NCBI RefSeq assembly: GCF_028288465.1
Contig: NZ_JAQBNR010000011.1
Coordinates: 162,096 to 226,095 of the forward strand
Source of the DNA: Ferruginibacter sp.
GTDB taxonomy: Bacteria; Bacteroidota; Bacteroidia; Chitinophagales; Chitinophagaceae
Reading direction: 5' to 3'
DNA length: 64,000 nt
The notes below the pieces were generated by a model. The model was not told the origin of the DNA. It was given only the letters and a program-made list of their open reading frames with translations, and searched no databases. Numbering within the stretch: the first letter of the stretch is position 1; each line of letters opens with the position of its first letter. A program made the position numbers and the translations under genes. Below, piece after piece: positions 54,913 through 63,761 of this stretch.

Positions 54913-57900
54913 ATGAATAAAAAATTTACACTCAGTTTGAAATCTTTGATGGCATGCTGTTTAACTTTGTTAAGCATTCTGGCTTTAGGACAAAAAACCG
55001 CCACCACCGGAAATTGGAATACACCGGGTACTTGGTCACCAGCCGGAGTTCCAACTGCAACTGATGATGTTATTATCCCAAACGGGGTTACCCTTACAGG
55101 CGATGTCAGCACTACCTGCGCTTCCATCACTTTTACAGGAGCAACGGCAACACTGACAGTTAATGCAGGAATAACGGTTACTGTTTCAAACGCAATCAAT
55201 TTAAATTCTGCAACAGCTGCCAATACAAATGCCAGTATAGCAGGGGCGGGCTCAATTGCCTGCAATTCAGTTAATGTAGGGTCAACAATTACACCTACCA
55301 CTACTTCTGCAGCTACCCTGACATCTACAATTTCTTCTTTTTTATGTTCTAACAATTTTGTAATTACAGGTACCAGTGTAGGAAATGGGGGTGGTTCCAG
55401 GCAAAATAATGGAGTTGCGAACATCACGAGCGGCCTACTAACTGTGAATGGTACGTTGTCAACAACTACGTCTATCATTTCAGGCAATAGGACTCCGTCA
55501 ACCAGTTTTACATTGGGTTCTCCAGCGTCAACACTCAGCCTCGGGGGAGCTACACCCTTTTCTATAGATGCGAATGGTACATTAACGTTAAATACCGCAG
55601 GAGCAACTGTTATTTATTCTGGAAGTACCCAGACTGTTGCACCCGCAGCATATGCAAATCTCACAGTGAGTGGTACTGGTGAAAAAACGGCAGGAGGCGC
55701 TATTACCGTAGGCGGCAATTTAGCCATTGTAAGTGCTTCTACTTTCACAACTGCTTCTAACTTTACATTAAATGTTACTGGAAGCAGTTTGATTGACGGA
55801 ACGTTCACTGTTGCAGGAACAGGGGCAAAAACATTTACGGGAAATGTAACAATCAATTCAGGGGGAGTATGGAATGAGACCTCTGTTGCTGCGATTGGTT
55901 ATGCTGGTAATTTGCAAAATGATGGTAGCTATACCGCAAGTACGGGGGTTCACACATTTAGTGGAACGGCAAAAACAGTTGGCGGAAACAACGCTGTTGT
56001 AATCTCAAATATAACGATCACCGGCACCGTAACCAACAACGGAACCCTCACAGCTTCTGCGTCGCTTGCGGGTGGCGGAACGCTAACCAATGGCGCTTCA
56101 GGTAACCTTAACTTCGGCGGTACTTCAATTGCAACCACTTTAGCCGCTTCCACCGCCGGGAACACAATAAGTTACATTGCACCAGGGGCACAAACTATTA
56201 AGGCCACAGCCTACAGTAATCTTATTTTGTCAGGCAGTGGTGCTAAGTCTATGGGGTCGGCCACCGTTTCGGTTGCAGGCAATTTGTCTATTGTTACCGG
56301 AGCATTGGCAAGTGTAGGTAACCGGCTAACATTAACTGCAGGAAGTCTTACACTTGGAGGAATAAATAAAATCAGCGGTACGTGGGGGTCAACACTGTCT
56401 ACAGCTACGTGGAAGGACAATACCTACTTTGGTGCCACCACGGGTATCATCAATGTGACAAGCGATACCAGGCCCACGCCAGTATTTTCAGGGTTAAATG
56501 GTACTCCGTCAATTACCTATGGTACCGCTTTTATAACACTTTCCGGTACAGTAAGTGCACCTGGACCAGCATATCCTTCCAATGGCGAAACGATTGGAAT
56601 AACAATTAATGGAGTAACGCAAACGACTTTAATAAGCGGCTCAACAGGTGATTTTTCAATCAATTTTTCGAGCGCTGGTATTCCAGTTACGGGAGGACCT
56701 TATACGATAACGTATACTTACGGGGGAAATAACAATTTAAAGCCGGCAGCGAATGATGTTAGCACTGCACTGGCTGTTAATCCGTCACCATTGACGATAA
56801 CAGCGAACGACGTGAGTAAAGCATTTGGAATAACGCTGACGGGTGGTAGCGGCTCAACAGCTTTTAGCGCCAGCGGGTTGCAAAATAGTGAAACTGCGGG
56901 AACCGTAACGATTTCATATGGTACAGGAGCAGCAGCTACAGATGCCGTGGGAACTTATACCGGCTCGGTAACAGCTTCGAACCTGACAGGGGGAACCATC
57001 AACACAGCTAATTATACACTTACTTATATACCCGGCAATATTATTGTAACATCAAGTATTTCATCAGCTGATTATCGCAGTAAGCAGGCTGGTAATTTCA
57101 CAGATCCGGCGTCATGGGAATATGACCTGGGAGGTGGCACGTGGGCAGATGCTACCCAGCCTCCGGCAGGCACGAATAACATAACTATTGGCCATCTAAT
57201 AGCACTGGATCAGCCTTTTACGCTGGCAAGTGGAAAAACTATTTTGATTAGCACTGGCGGCAGCCTTGAAATTAACCCGGGTGTAACATTAAGTGTCCAG
57301 AATTCGGGAACATTGGATTTCAATAATCAGCCTGTCATTGTCAGATCTAATGCAGCCGGTACCGGATCTATCGGGGTGATTGCCGGTGCCATGTTAGGGG
57401 CCAGCAACGTAACTGTAGAACGTTTTATAGCAACTAACAAAAGGGCCTGGCGTTTATTAACTATACCAGTTACAGGCTCAACGATAAGGCAGGCGTGGTG
57501 TGGAGTAGATGCTAATCCAATTGCACCATCTGGAGAAGCAGCCAACGCCGGAACTTTAATAACCGGTAACGGTAGCAGCTATCCTGACGGCGCTTCTGCC
57601 GCAAGCAACGGGTTTGATTGGTTTAACGGACTGAATAGTGCCACTACATCTTCTATACGGTTTTATAATCCGGTTACAAACGGCTGGTTTAGTACAAACA
57701 CCCCTGATCCCCTGGCGGCTCCCAATAAGGAAGGATATATGCTGTACATAAGGGGAGACAGAACTGTCGCTGATGCTACCAGTTCTGGCACAACAACACT
57801 CAGGCCAACCGGAGCACTAAAGCAAGGTCAGCAGTCTATACCGCTTTCAGCGTCTGATATTTATACTGTTGTGGGAAATCCTTATGCCTCTTCTATTGAC

Positions 57901-59205
57901 CTGGATGCGGTTTACAATAATGGAAGCAACAGCAGTTTCATTGATCGCAAGTTCTATATATGGGACGCTACACAAGGGACAAGCGGCTCCTTTATTACCT
58001 TAATTTACGATGAAATAGGGAATGGATATATAACCTCGTTAGGTGATGATGGAACGCCATATCTGGCAGTTAATTCCGGCCAGGCCTTTTTTGTAGTGGG
58101 AAAAGGAATAGATGGAAGTCTCAACATTGATGAAGGCACTAAAACAGATCCCTCGGCCCAATCTCTTTTCCGCCCTATGGCGCCTGCAGGTAATGGTGTA
58201 AGTAAAATTGCTGTAAAACTATTCCAAGCTACGGGCAATACTATTGGACAACAAATGGATGGAACTGTTGCCAGGTTTAATGATGCTTACAGCCAATCCG
58301 CTACTGAAGTATATGATGCAGCCAAGATTAATAATTTTAACGAGAACATTAGCCTGGTACGAAATGGCCGTTACCTGAGTGTAGAAAGCCGTCCCTTCCC
58401 TGCACAAACCGACACCCTTTTCGTTCCATTCTGGAATTTAAAAACCCGGGATTATGCATTGACTATTGCCAGCAGCAATTTTGCAGGTATAAACCAAACT
58501 GCTGTTTTGATAGATAAATTTACCAATACCCAAAAAATACTCGATCTCAGTGGTGGTACTATTACCTATCCATTTACAATCAGCAGCAACCCGGCCAGCA
58601 GCAGCCTGGGCAGATTTTTAATAATACTTGCACCATCAAGTCCGCTGGCTGTTAAGTTTACGAAAATTAATGCCAATGCCAATGGGAAAAATGTAGTTGT
58701 AAGCTGGGCTGTAGGAAGTGAACAGGGAATAAAAGATTATTTCATCGAGAAAAGTACAGACGGAAATCAATTTACTAAAACCGGCATTGTTGTAGCAAAA
58801 AATTCAGTCATGGGCGCCAGTTATCAGTGGGTCGATGCTGCCGCAGCCGAAGGAAATAATTACTACCGCATCCGCAGCAATGATGAAAACGGCTCATTTG
58901 CTTACAGCACTGTTGCCACAGTTCAGATGAATGCAGGAAAGGGAATTCAGGTTTATCCTACCCTAATTACCAATCAACAGTTTACAATAACATTGAATAA
59001 TCAACCCGCAGGCAATTATGGCTTATCACTCACAGATGCTTCCGGAAAGCAGTTGTTTTATCGAAAAATTACGAATTCAAATGAATATAATACACAAATT
59101 GTAAATTTGCATAAAGCCGTTCCTGCAGGAATATACAATTTATCTATTACCGGAGATAAAGGTGTCAGGCAAAATTTCAGGATTGTTATTAATTTATCCA
59201 AATAA
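54913..59205 (+). CDS. Large surface protein with T9SS sorting domain (paralogue 2)
   Basis: The 1430-residue protein has a signal peptide (about 1-27, ILALGQK). NWNTPGTWSPAGVPTATDD opens a long beta-helix-like region of Thr/Ala/Gly-rich strand repeats. An Ig-like domain begins near residue 522 (PVFSGLNGTPSITYG), an MBG-type domain at about 625 (LTITANDVSKAFG, ending NYTLTYIPGNIIV), and a second TWADATQPPAG-type unit near 719. From about 832 (NVTVERFIATNKRAWRLLTI) it is related to the preceding gene's product. The last about 75 residues form a type A T9SS sorting domain. It is a likely adhesin or coat protein, and its small CTERM-like partner follows at once. Confidence 0.87.
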   Translation: MNKKFTLSLKSLMACCLTLLSILALGQKTATTGNWNTPGTWSPAGVPTATDDVIIPNGVTLTGDVSTTCASITFTGATATLTVNAGITVTVSNAINLNSATAANTNASIAGAGSIACNSVNVGSTITPTTTSAATLTSTISSFLCSNNFVITGTSVGNGGGSRQNNGVANITSGLLTVNGTLSTTTSIISGNRTPSTSFTLGSPASTLSLGGATPFSIDANGTLTLNTAGATVIYSGSTQTVAPAAYANLTVSGTGEKTAGGAITVGGNLAIVSASTFTTASNFTLNVTGSSLIDGTFTVAGTGAKTFTGNVTINSGGVWNETSVAAIGYAGNLQNDGSYTASTGVHTFSGTAKTVGGNNAVVISNITITGTVTNNGTLTASASLAGGGTLTNGASGNLNFGGTSIATTLAASTAGNTISYIAPGAQTIKATAYSNLILSGSGAKSMGSATVSVAGNLSIVTGALASVGNRLTLTAGSLTLGGINKISGTWGSTLSTATWKDNTYFGATTGIINVTSDTRPTPVFSGLNGTPSITYGTAFITLSGTVSAPGPAYPSNGETIGITINGVTQTTLISGSTGDFSINFSSAGIPVTGGPYTITYTYGGNNNLKPAANDVSTALAVNPSPLTITANDVSKAFGITLTGGSGSTAFSASGLQNSETAGTVTISYGTGAAATDAVGTYTGSVTASNLTGGTINTANYTLTYIPGNIIVTSSISSADYRSKQAGNFTDPASWEYDLGGGTWADATQPPAGTNNITIGHLIALDQPFTLASGKTILISTGGSLEINPGVTLSVQNSGTLDFNNQPVIVRSNAAGTGSIGVIAGAMLGASNVTVERFIATNKRAWRLLTIPVTGSTIRQAWCGVDANPIAPSGEAANAGTLITGNGSSYPDGASAASNGFDWFNGLNSATTSSIRFYNPVTNGWFSTNTPDPLAAPNKEGYMLYIRGDRTVADATSSGTTTLRPTGALKQGQQSIPLSASDIYTVVGNPYASSIDLDAVYNNGSNSSFIDRKFYIWDATQGTSGSFITLIYDEIGNGYITSLGDDGTPYLAVNSGQAFFVVGKGIDGSLNIDEGTKTDPSAQSLFRPMAPAGNGVSKIAVKLFQATGNTIGQQMDGTVARFNDAYSQSATEVYDAAKINNFNENISLVRNGRYLSVESRPFPAQTDTLFVPFWNLKTRDYALTIASSNFAGINQTAVLIDKFTNTQKILDLSGGTITYPFTISSNPASSSLGRFLIILAPSSPLAVKFTKINANANGKNVVVSWAVGSEQGIKDYFIEKSTDGNQFTKTGIVVAKNSVMGASYQWVDAAAAEGNNYYRIRSNDENGSFAYSTVATVQMNAGKGIQVYPTLITNQQFTITLNNQPAGNYGLSLTDASGKQLFYRKITNSNEYNTQIVNLHKAVPAGIYNLSITGDKGVRQNFRIVINLSK

Positions 59206-59222
59206 AGAAAACAAAAATTACA

Positions 59223-59462
59223 ATGAAAAACCAATCGCTAAAAAAGCTGGTTAGAACAGTATTTACAGCAGTATTCCTTTTTATAGCATTTTTTGCAAAT
59301 GCACAAACCGATGGTCCCGGAAGCGGATTGGATGTGAATCCTGACGCAGGAGTTCCTTTAGATGGCGGCGTTACATTATTGTTGGTTATGGCGGTGTGTT
59401 ATGCGGCATTTAAAGTCTGGCAATACCGGAAGGTATCAAAATTTTCAAGTAGTAAAGATTAG
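59223..59462 (+). CDS. Small exported CTERM-like membrane protein (PID-CTERM-like)
   Basis: The 79-residue protein has a signal peptide (about 1-27, AFFANAQ), a short acidic linker with DVNPDAGVPLDGG, one transmembrane helix (VTLLLVMAVCYAAFKVW) and a basic end (QYRKVSKFSSSKD). This plan (signal peptide, a P-[VLI]-D-G-G motif, helix, basic tail) recalls the short sorting-tag proteins known as PID-CTERM in Bacteroidota; I recall this rather than having searched it. It starts 17 bases after the large surface protein and is probably co-expressed with it. A decayed second copy lies at 54271-54413. Confidence 0.75.
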   Translation: MKNQSLKKLVRTVFTAVFLFIAFFANAQTDGPGSGLDVNPDAGVPLDGGVTLLLVMAVCYAAFKVWQYRKVSKFSSSKD

Positions 59463-59483
59463 GAGAAATAAATGAATGAATGA

Positions 59484-59514
59484 AAAGGACTGTCTGAAAC
59501 GACAGTCTTTTTTT
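59484..59514 (+). terminator. Terminator of the second surface-protein cassette
   Basis: GACTGTC (59488-59494) and GACAGTC (59501-59507) flank a six-base loop and are followed by seven T. Confidence 0.85.
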
Positions 59515-59938
59515 GTATCGGTCAGGTTCGTTAAGTGATGCTTTGAAATTTCCAGATGATCCCCAGGAAGTATCATAAATTATTGCAGCCTGTTAACAGC
59601 AGGCGGCAGATATTTAAAGCCAGAGATTGAAAAATATAACGGGTATTATATAGCCGAAAAGAGGCTTTATATGGCTTTAACTACAGGTAGCGACGAAGGA
59701 TACCCTAAGCATGATAGTAGCCGGCAGGGTTAAACACGGCTTTATTGTGCAAAAGCGGTTTAATCGGCAAGCCGGATGTAAAACTGTTTAGTTGTTTTTT
59801 ATTTTGTAGCTGTTATAAAAAAAACTGCTAAAATGATTTCCATAAAAATTGAATTGATTTTACGGGAAGTCGGTATTATTTATTTCAGCTCGACCCCAAC
59901 ATTCTCGCTATTAGGACAGCCTTTTTTGCTTTTTACTG

Positions 59939-59960
59939 TTTAAATAGATGTCTATTTAAA
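59939..59960. promoter_or_regulatory. 22-base perfect inverted repeat
   Basis: TTTAAATAGA (59939-59948) and TCTATTTAAA (59951-59960) are perfect 10-base arms around TG. It lies about 300 bases upstream of the EPS exporter start. Either an operator or a structured RNA element would fit. Confidence 0.5.
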
Positions 59961-60256
59961 GTGACAAAGCCTATAGTAGTTCTTATTGTTAATCTGTAGT
60001 AATATCATTATGTTATCGGGTATAAAGAATAATCAAGTATTTTTGCGCAAATTCGATATCATGTCATCGGCTGAATCTACTTCAGTTCATAGCAGGCAGA
60101 AACGGTATAGTGTCGGATCGATATTGATAGATTAATTTTATCTGGTTAATTTTTTTTCATTTGTTCTTCAATTTTTGTGATTGAGGCAGGCGAAGCCGTG
60201 AAAAATAGCCAGTTGAATTCATCAGAACAGGTAAGTATATCAAGATTGTATACCCT

Positions 60257-61087
60257 ATGTTCGCATATATGAGTACTATTTATAAAATGCTTTCTATGTC
60301 ATCTTTTTTTAAATCAAGTTTATTTTTTGTAACCCTTTTTTTAGGTGTATTGAATATCATATCATGTACTTCAACAAAGCAGGTGGTGTATTTAAACGAC
60401 CTGGAAAAAACGGATTCAGGAAAATTACATGCAGCCCAAAATGCATTTGAAAATCCCATTCAAAAAAATGACCAACTGTGGATTACCGTAGGTGGTAGTA
60501 ATCCTGCGGACCTGCCGGCACTTAATTCCGCGATAGGCATGGTGACAGGAGCCACATCATCTACTATTACCGGTGTGGCAATCGGGTATTTGGTTGAGGC
60601 TGATGGCAAGATTCAAATGCCTTATATAGGCAAAGTGCAAGCCGAAGGGATTACCAGACTGCAATTGGAAGATACCCTTACTCAAATGTTTAAAGATTAT
60701 ACTAAAAATCCGGTTGTCAATGTTCGGTTTTTGAATTATAATTTCTCTGTAATGGGAGAAGTAAATAAAAAAGGAACATTTAATATGGTAAATGAACGTA
60801 CCACTATATTAGACGCAATCAGTATGGCAGGCGATTTGACTGATTTTGGGAAAAGAGACAACGTGCTGGTAGTGCGTGAAGTTAACGGGGTGAGGAGCTA
60901 TGCAAGAGTAAATCTATTATCCAAAGATCTCTTTAAATCGCCGTATTATTATCTGAAAACCAATGATGTTTTATATGTGGAGCCGGTGAAATCAAAATTC
61001 ATTGCCCGCAAAGGTGTTCCCCAATATCTGGCAATAGCTGCAGTTGGCCTATCCCTGCTTATAACAGTAATAAATTTACGCAAATAA
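60257..61087 (+). CDS. Polysaccharide export lipoprotein (Wza-like)
   Basis: The 276-residue protein has a type II signal (lipobox IISC, Cys37 with the start at 60257; start codons at 60269, 60287 and 60296 are also possible). The Poly_export core follows: PIQKNDQLWITVGG, YLVEADGKIQMPYIGKVQAEG and then the SLBB-like MGEVNKKGTFNMVNERTTILDAISMAGDLTD. A C-terminal helix (QYLAIAAVGLSLLITVI) is the trans-outer-membrane segment type. It forms the export channel for exopolysaccharide. It is the first gene of an EPS operon with the kinase gene 78 bases downstream. Confidence 0.92.
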   Translation: MFAYMSTIYKMLSMSSFFKSSLFFVTLFLGVLNIISCTSTKQVVYLNDLEKTDSGKLHAAQNAFENPIQKNDQLWITVGGSNPADLPALNSAIGMVTGATSSTITGVAIGYLVEADGKIQMPYIGKVQAEGITRLQLEDTLTQMFKDYTKNPVVNVRFLNYNFSVMGEVNKKGTFNMVNERTTILDAISMAGDLTDFGKRDNVLVVREVNGVRSYARVNLLSKDLFKSPYYYLKTNDVLYVEPVKSKFIARKGVPQYLAIAAVGLSLLITVINLRK

Positions 61088-61164
61088 TTTGGACTTCATT
61101 TTAGGTTAACCTCTTGAATAGCCTTTCTATTCGTAATATCATCGTAATCACTTAATTTAAAATT

Positions 61165-63522
61165 TTGAAATATTCTTCTAATCCGCGGGAAGCAGTTACG
61201 GACCAGAACACTGAGGTTAACAAAAAAGCAAATTTCAGCCGCATCTTTTTTCGGGTTTTACCATATTGGCCCATACTGCCAGTTTTGATAGGGATATTTC
61301 TTACAGGTGCCTATTTTTATATCAAATATCAGGTCCCGGTATACCAGGTAACTGCACGCGTGGTTGTAAACGACGGGGAGCAGGAAAAAGGTGCAAACCT
61401 GTTCCAGGCTCTTACCTACAAGAATGTTGACCGGGAAACGGAAAGGGAAAAAGAAATACTAAAGTCAAAATCGCTCATATTTCAAGTTGTACAAAATGAA
61501 CAACTGAATATACGATGGTTAAAAAAAGGACGGGTAACAATCATTCCTCAATTTGGCAATTTGCCCCTGGAGGTGTGGCTGGAAAATCCTGACTCTGTCA
61601 AGAAAACAATTACAGGTGATGTTAAATTGCTATCGGCAAAAAGCGTTTCATTTGACGGAGTAATCTACCCGATTGATTCGTTGGTGCATAGCGTTTTTGG
61701 TAATCTTCGCTGGCACTTAAATAGCGCGGATCAATTTACCAATGAGTGGGAATTAACATTGATGCCTGTAAAAAAGGCGGCTGCCATTTTCCGAAGTCAG
61801 TTAAATGCAGAACCCATCAGCAAACAATCTGCCATTCTTGATTTAACATTACAGGAAACGATACCGGGAAGAGGAGTGCTATTTTTGACGAGTTTACTGG
61901 AGCAGTATGGTCAAAATAATGTAGCCTTTAAAAACAGGGTTTATCAAAATACAGCAAAATTTGTGGAAGAAAGGTTGAGGTTAGTGTCAGATGAACTAAA
62001 TGGAGTGGAATCCAAATTAGAGAATTTTAAAACGAAGGAAGGTATATACAATCTTAGCAGTCAGGGAGATCTTTATCTGAATCAATTAAAGGATATCGAC
62101 CAAAAAATGGGAGAGACAGAATTACAACTAGTTGTTTTAAAAAAAATAGAGCAATATGTAAACAACCGTAATCATACACCGGAAGCCGTACCGGCCACTC
62201 TAGGGTTAACCGATCCAATATTATTGAGTTTATTAAACCAGTTATATTCGGCTGAATTTGAAGCTGAAAAATTGAGAAAACTTTCCGGTTCAAAAAATCC
62301 GGAACTTGAAGTGCTGGATGAAAGTATATTTAAATTGAAGCCAAGTATTCTCGCCAGTATTCAAAACCTTAGAATCAGTTTACAAAGCAGTAAGGATAAA
62401 CTCACTGAACAAGAAAAGCAATTCATGGGCGAATTGAAAGGTATCCCGCAAAAGGAGCGTGCTTTACTTGAGATAAGCAGGCAACAGCAGATTAAAAATA
62501 ACATCTATACATTTTTGCTGCAAAAAAGGGAGGAGGCTGTTTTATCGGCTGCATCTCAAACGCCCAATCATCGGGTTATAAATGCCCCGGAATCAGTGGG
62601 CCAGGTTGCGCCTAAATCCAATATGATATATGCAGTTGCGCTGTCACTTGCATGCATCTTATTTATTTTATTTTCCTACTTTAAAGAGTTTATAAATGAC
62701 AAAGTACTTTTCAGCAGTGATCTAATTCAGGAAACCAGCTTGCCATTGTTAGGGGAACTTGTTTTCTCTCATCGTTCTGAAACAGACAGCGTGATTAAGG
62801 GAGACGAAAGGATATTGATCGCAGAACAGATAAGAGATCTGAGGACCAACTTGTCATATATCCAAATTCAAAAACAGGGAGCGCAGGTGTTGCTTATTAC
62901 CTCTTCGATAAGTGGTGAAGGGAAAAGTTTTATCACGATTAACCTGGCCGCAGCACTTGGCAGAGTGGATAAAAAAGTTTTGATGATTGAGAGTGATCTC
63001 CGTAAGCCCGGGGTAACCAAAAAAATGAATATTCCCAGGGGCAAGGGCCTTACTGATTACCTGATAGGACAAGCAACGCTGGAAGAAATTGTAAGGCCGG
63101 TTGAGCGCCTGAGCAACGTATCCTTGATTTCAGCTGGACAAATTCCACCTAACCCCGTAGAATTATTGTTGAATGGCAGACTGAATTCTTTAATGGAAAT
63201 TCTGAAAACGCAATTCGATTATATTTTGATAGATTCTCCACCAGCCGGGGTATTAACAGATGCCAAAGTTCTGGCTGCCTACGCAGATAATACCCTTTAT
63301 ATTGTCAGGCACAATTATACACCCCATGAATTTATTCATTTTATCCGGGATCAGGCAAATCTCCAGACACTTCCCCGGATACATCTTATTTTTAATGGTG
63401 TTGTCCGAAAAAAAGTTTTTGGCTACGGTTATGGTTATGGTTACGAGTATGGGTATGGGTATGTAAAGGAAGATGAGGTAAAACGGAGAAGCATTTTTAA
63501 ACGGAAACGGGATAAGACTTAA
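61165..63522 (+). CDS. Wzc-like polysaccharide chain-length determinant / tyrosine kinase
   Basis: The 785-residue protein starts at a TTG (61165). A first transmembrane helix at about 37-55 is followed by a Wzz domain with a long periplasmic coiled-coil region, and a second helix at about 487-508. The cytoplasmic BY-kinase domain shows Walker A SSISGEGKSFITIN at about 580, Walker A' VLMIESDLRKPG at about 604 and Walker B YILIDSPPAG at about 686. The C-terminus has seven tyrosines in a GY-repeat (about 752-767). Autophosphorylation of such a tyrosine cluster controls polymer export. It works with the upstream Wza-like exporter. Confidence 0.95.
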   Translation: MKYSSNPREAVTDQNTEVNKKANFSRIFFRVLPYWPILPVLIGIFLTGAYFYIKYQVPVYQVTARVVVNDGEQEKGANLFQALTYKNVDRETEREKEILKSKSLIFQVVQNEQLNIRWLKKGRVTIIPQFGNLPLEVWLENPDSVKKTITGDVKLLSAKSVSFDGVIYPIDSLVHSVFGNLRWHLNSADQFTNEWELTLMPVKKAAAIFRSQLNAEPISKQSAILDLTLQETIPGRGVLFLTSLLEQYGQNNVAFKNRVYQNTAKFVEERLRLVSDELNGVESKLENFKTKEGIYNLSSQGDLYLNQLKDIDQKMGETELQLVVLKKIEQYVNNRNHTPEAVPATLGLTDPILLSLLNQLYSAEFEAEKLRKLSGSKNPELEVLDESIFKLKPSILASIQNLRISLQSSKDKLTEQEKQFMGELKGIPQKERALLEISRQQQIKNNIYTFLLQKREEAVLSAASQTPNHRVINAPESVGQVAPKSNMIYAVALSLACILFILFSYFKEFINDKVLFSSDLIQETSLPLLGELVFSHRSETDSVIKGDERILIAEQIRDLRTNLSYIQIQKQGAQVLLITSSISGEGKSFITINLAAALGRVDKKVLMIESDLRKPGVTKKMNIPRGKGLTDYLIGQATLEEIVRPVERLSNVSLISAGQIPPNPVELLLNGRLNSLMEILKTQFDYILIDSPPAGVLTDAKVLAAYADNTLYIVRHNYTPHEFIHFIRDQANLQTLPRIHLIFNGVVRKKVFGYGYGYGYEYGYGYVKEDEVKRRSIFKRKRDKT

Positions 63523-63761
63523 TTGGCTACAACCTAATATACTAATGAAATATAAATTTTAAATGGCGGGTTACGTAATGTAAATAGCCGGGTATCTTAT
63601 TGAAGAATTCTATCCTGGTTTTGTCGTAACAGAATTCAATCAAAAAGACCAAGTCCGTATTGCGTAACACAAACCTACTTTTAGCTTGCATCACCAATGC
63701 CGTTTTTTAAACGGTAATATTTCAAGAAATATGCGAATTGCCTCAAAATAAAATTAGCAAG

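Larger units (their letters stand above)
59463..60256. other. 794-base gap before the EPS operon
   Basis: A terminator (59484-59514) closes the surface-protein cassette. The rest holds only one short open stretch (about 59623-59734, including YYIAEKRLYMALTTGSDEGY) with no credible start region or recognisable homologue, and the 22-base palindrome 59939-59960. I do not call a gene here. The length suggests a long regulated leader or untranslated region for the EPS operon. Confidence 0.6.

Noticed and set aside
54909..55487. A 192-codon open frame on the reverse strand
   Set aside because: It is a shadow of the Thr/Ala-rich surface-protein gene, giving the expected Val/Pro-rich reading; several similar shadows follow at 55614, 55950 and 56211.
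59623..59734. Short open stretch with YYIAEKRLYMALTTGSDEGY
   Set aside because: It is only about 35 codons, lacks a start region and a known homologue, and lies in a gap; chance cannot be excluded, so no gene is called.
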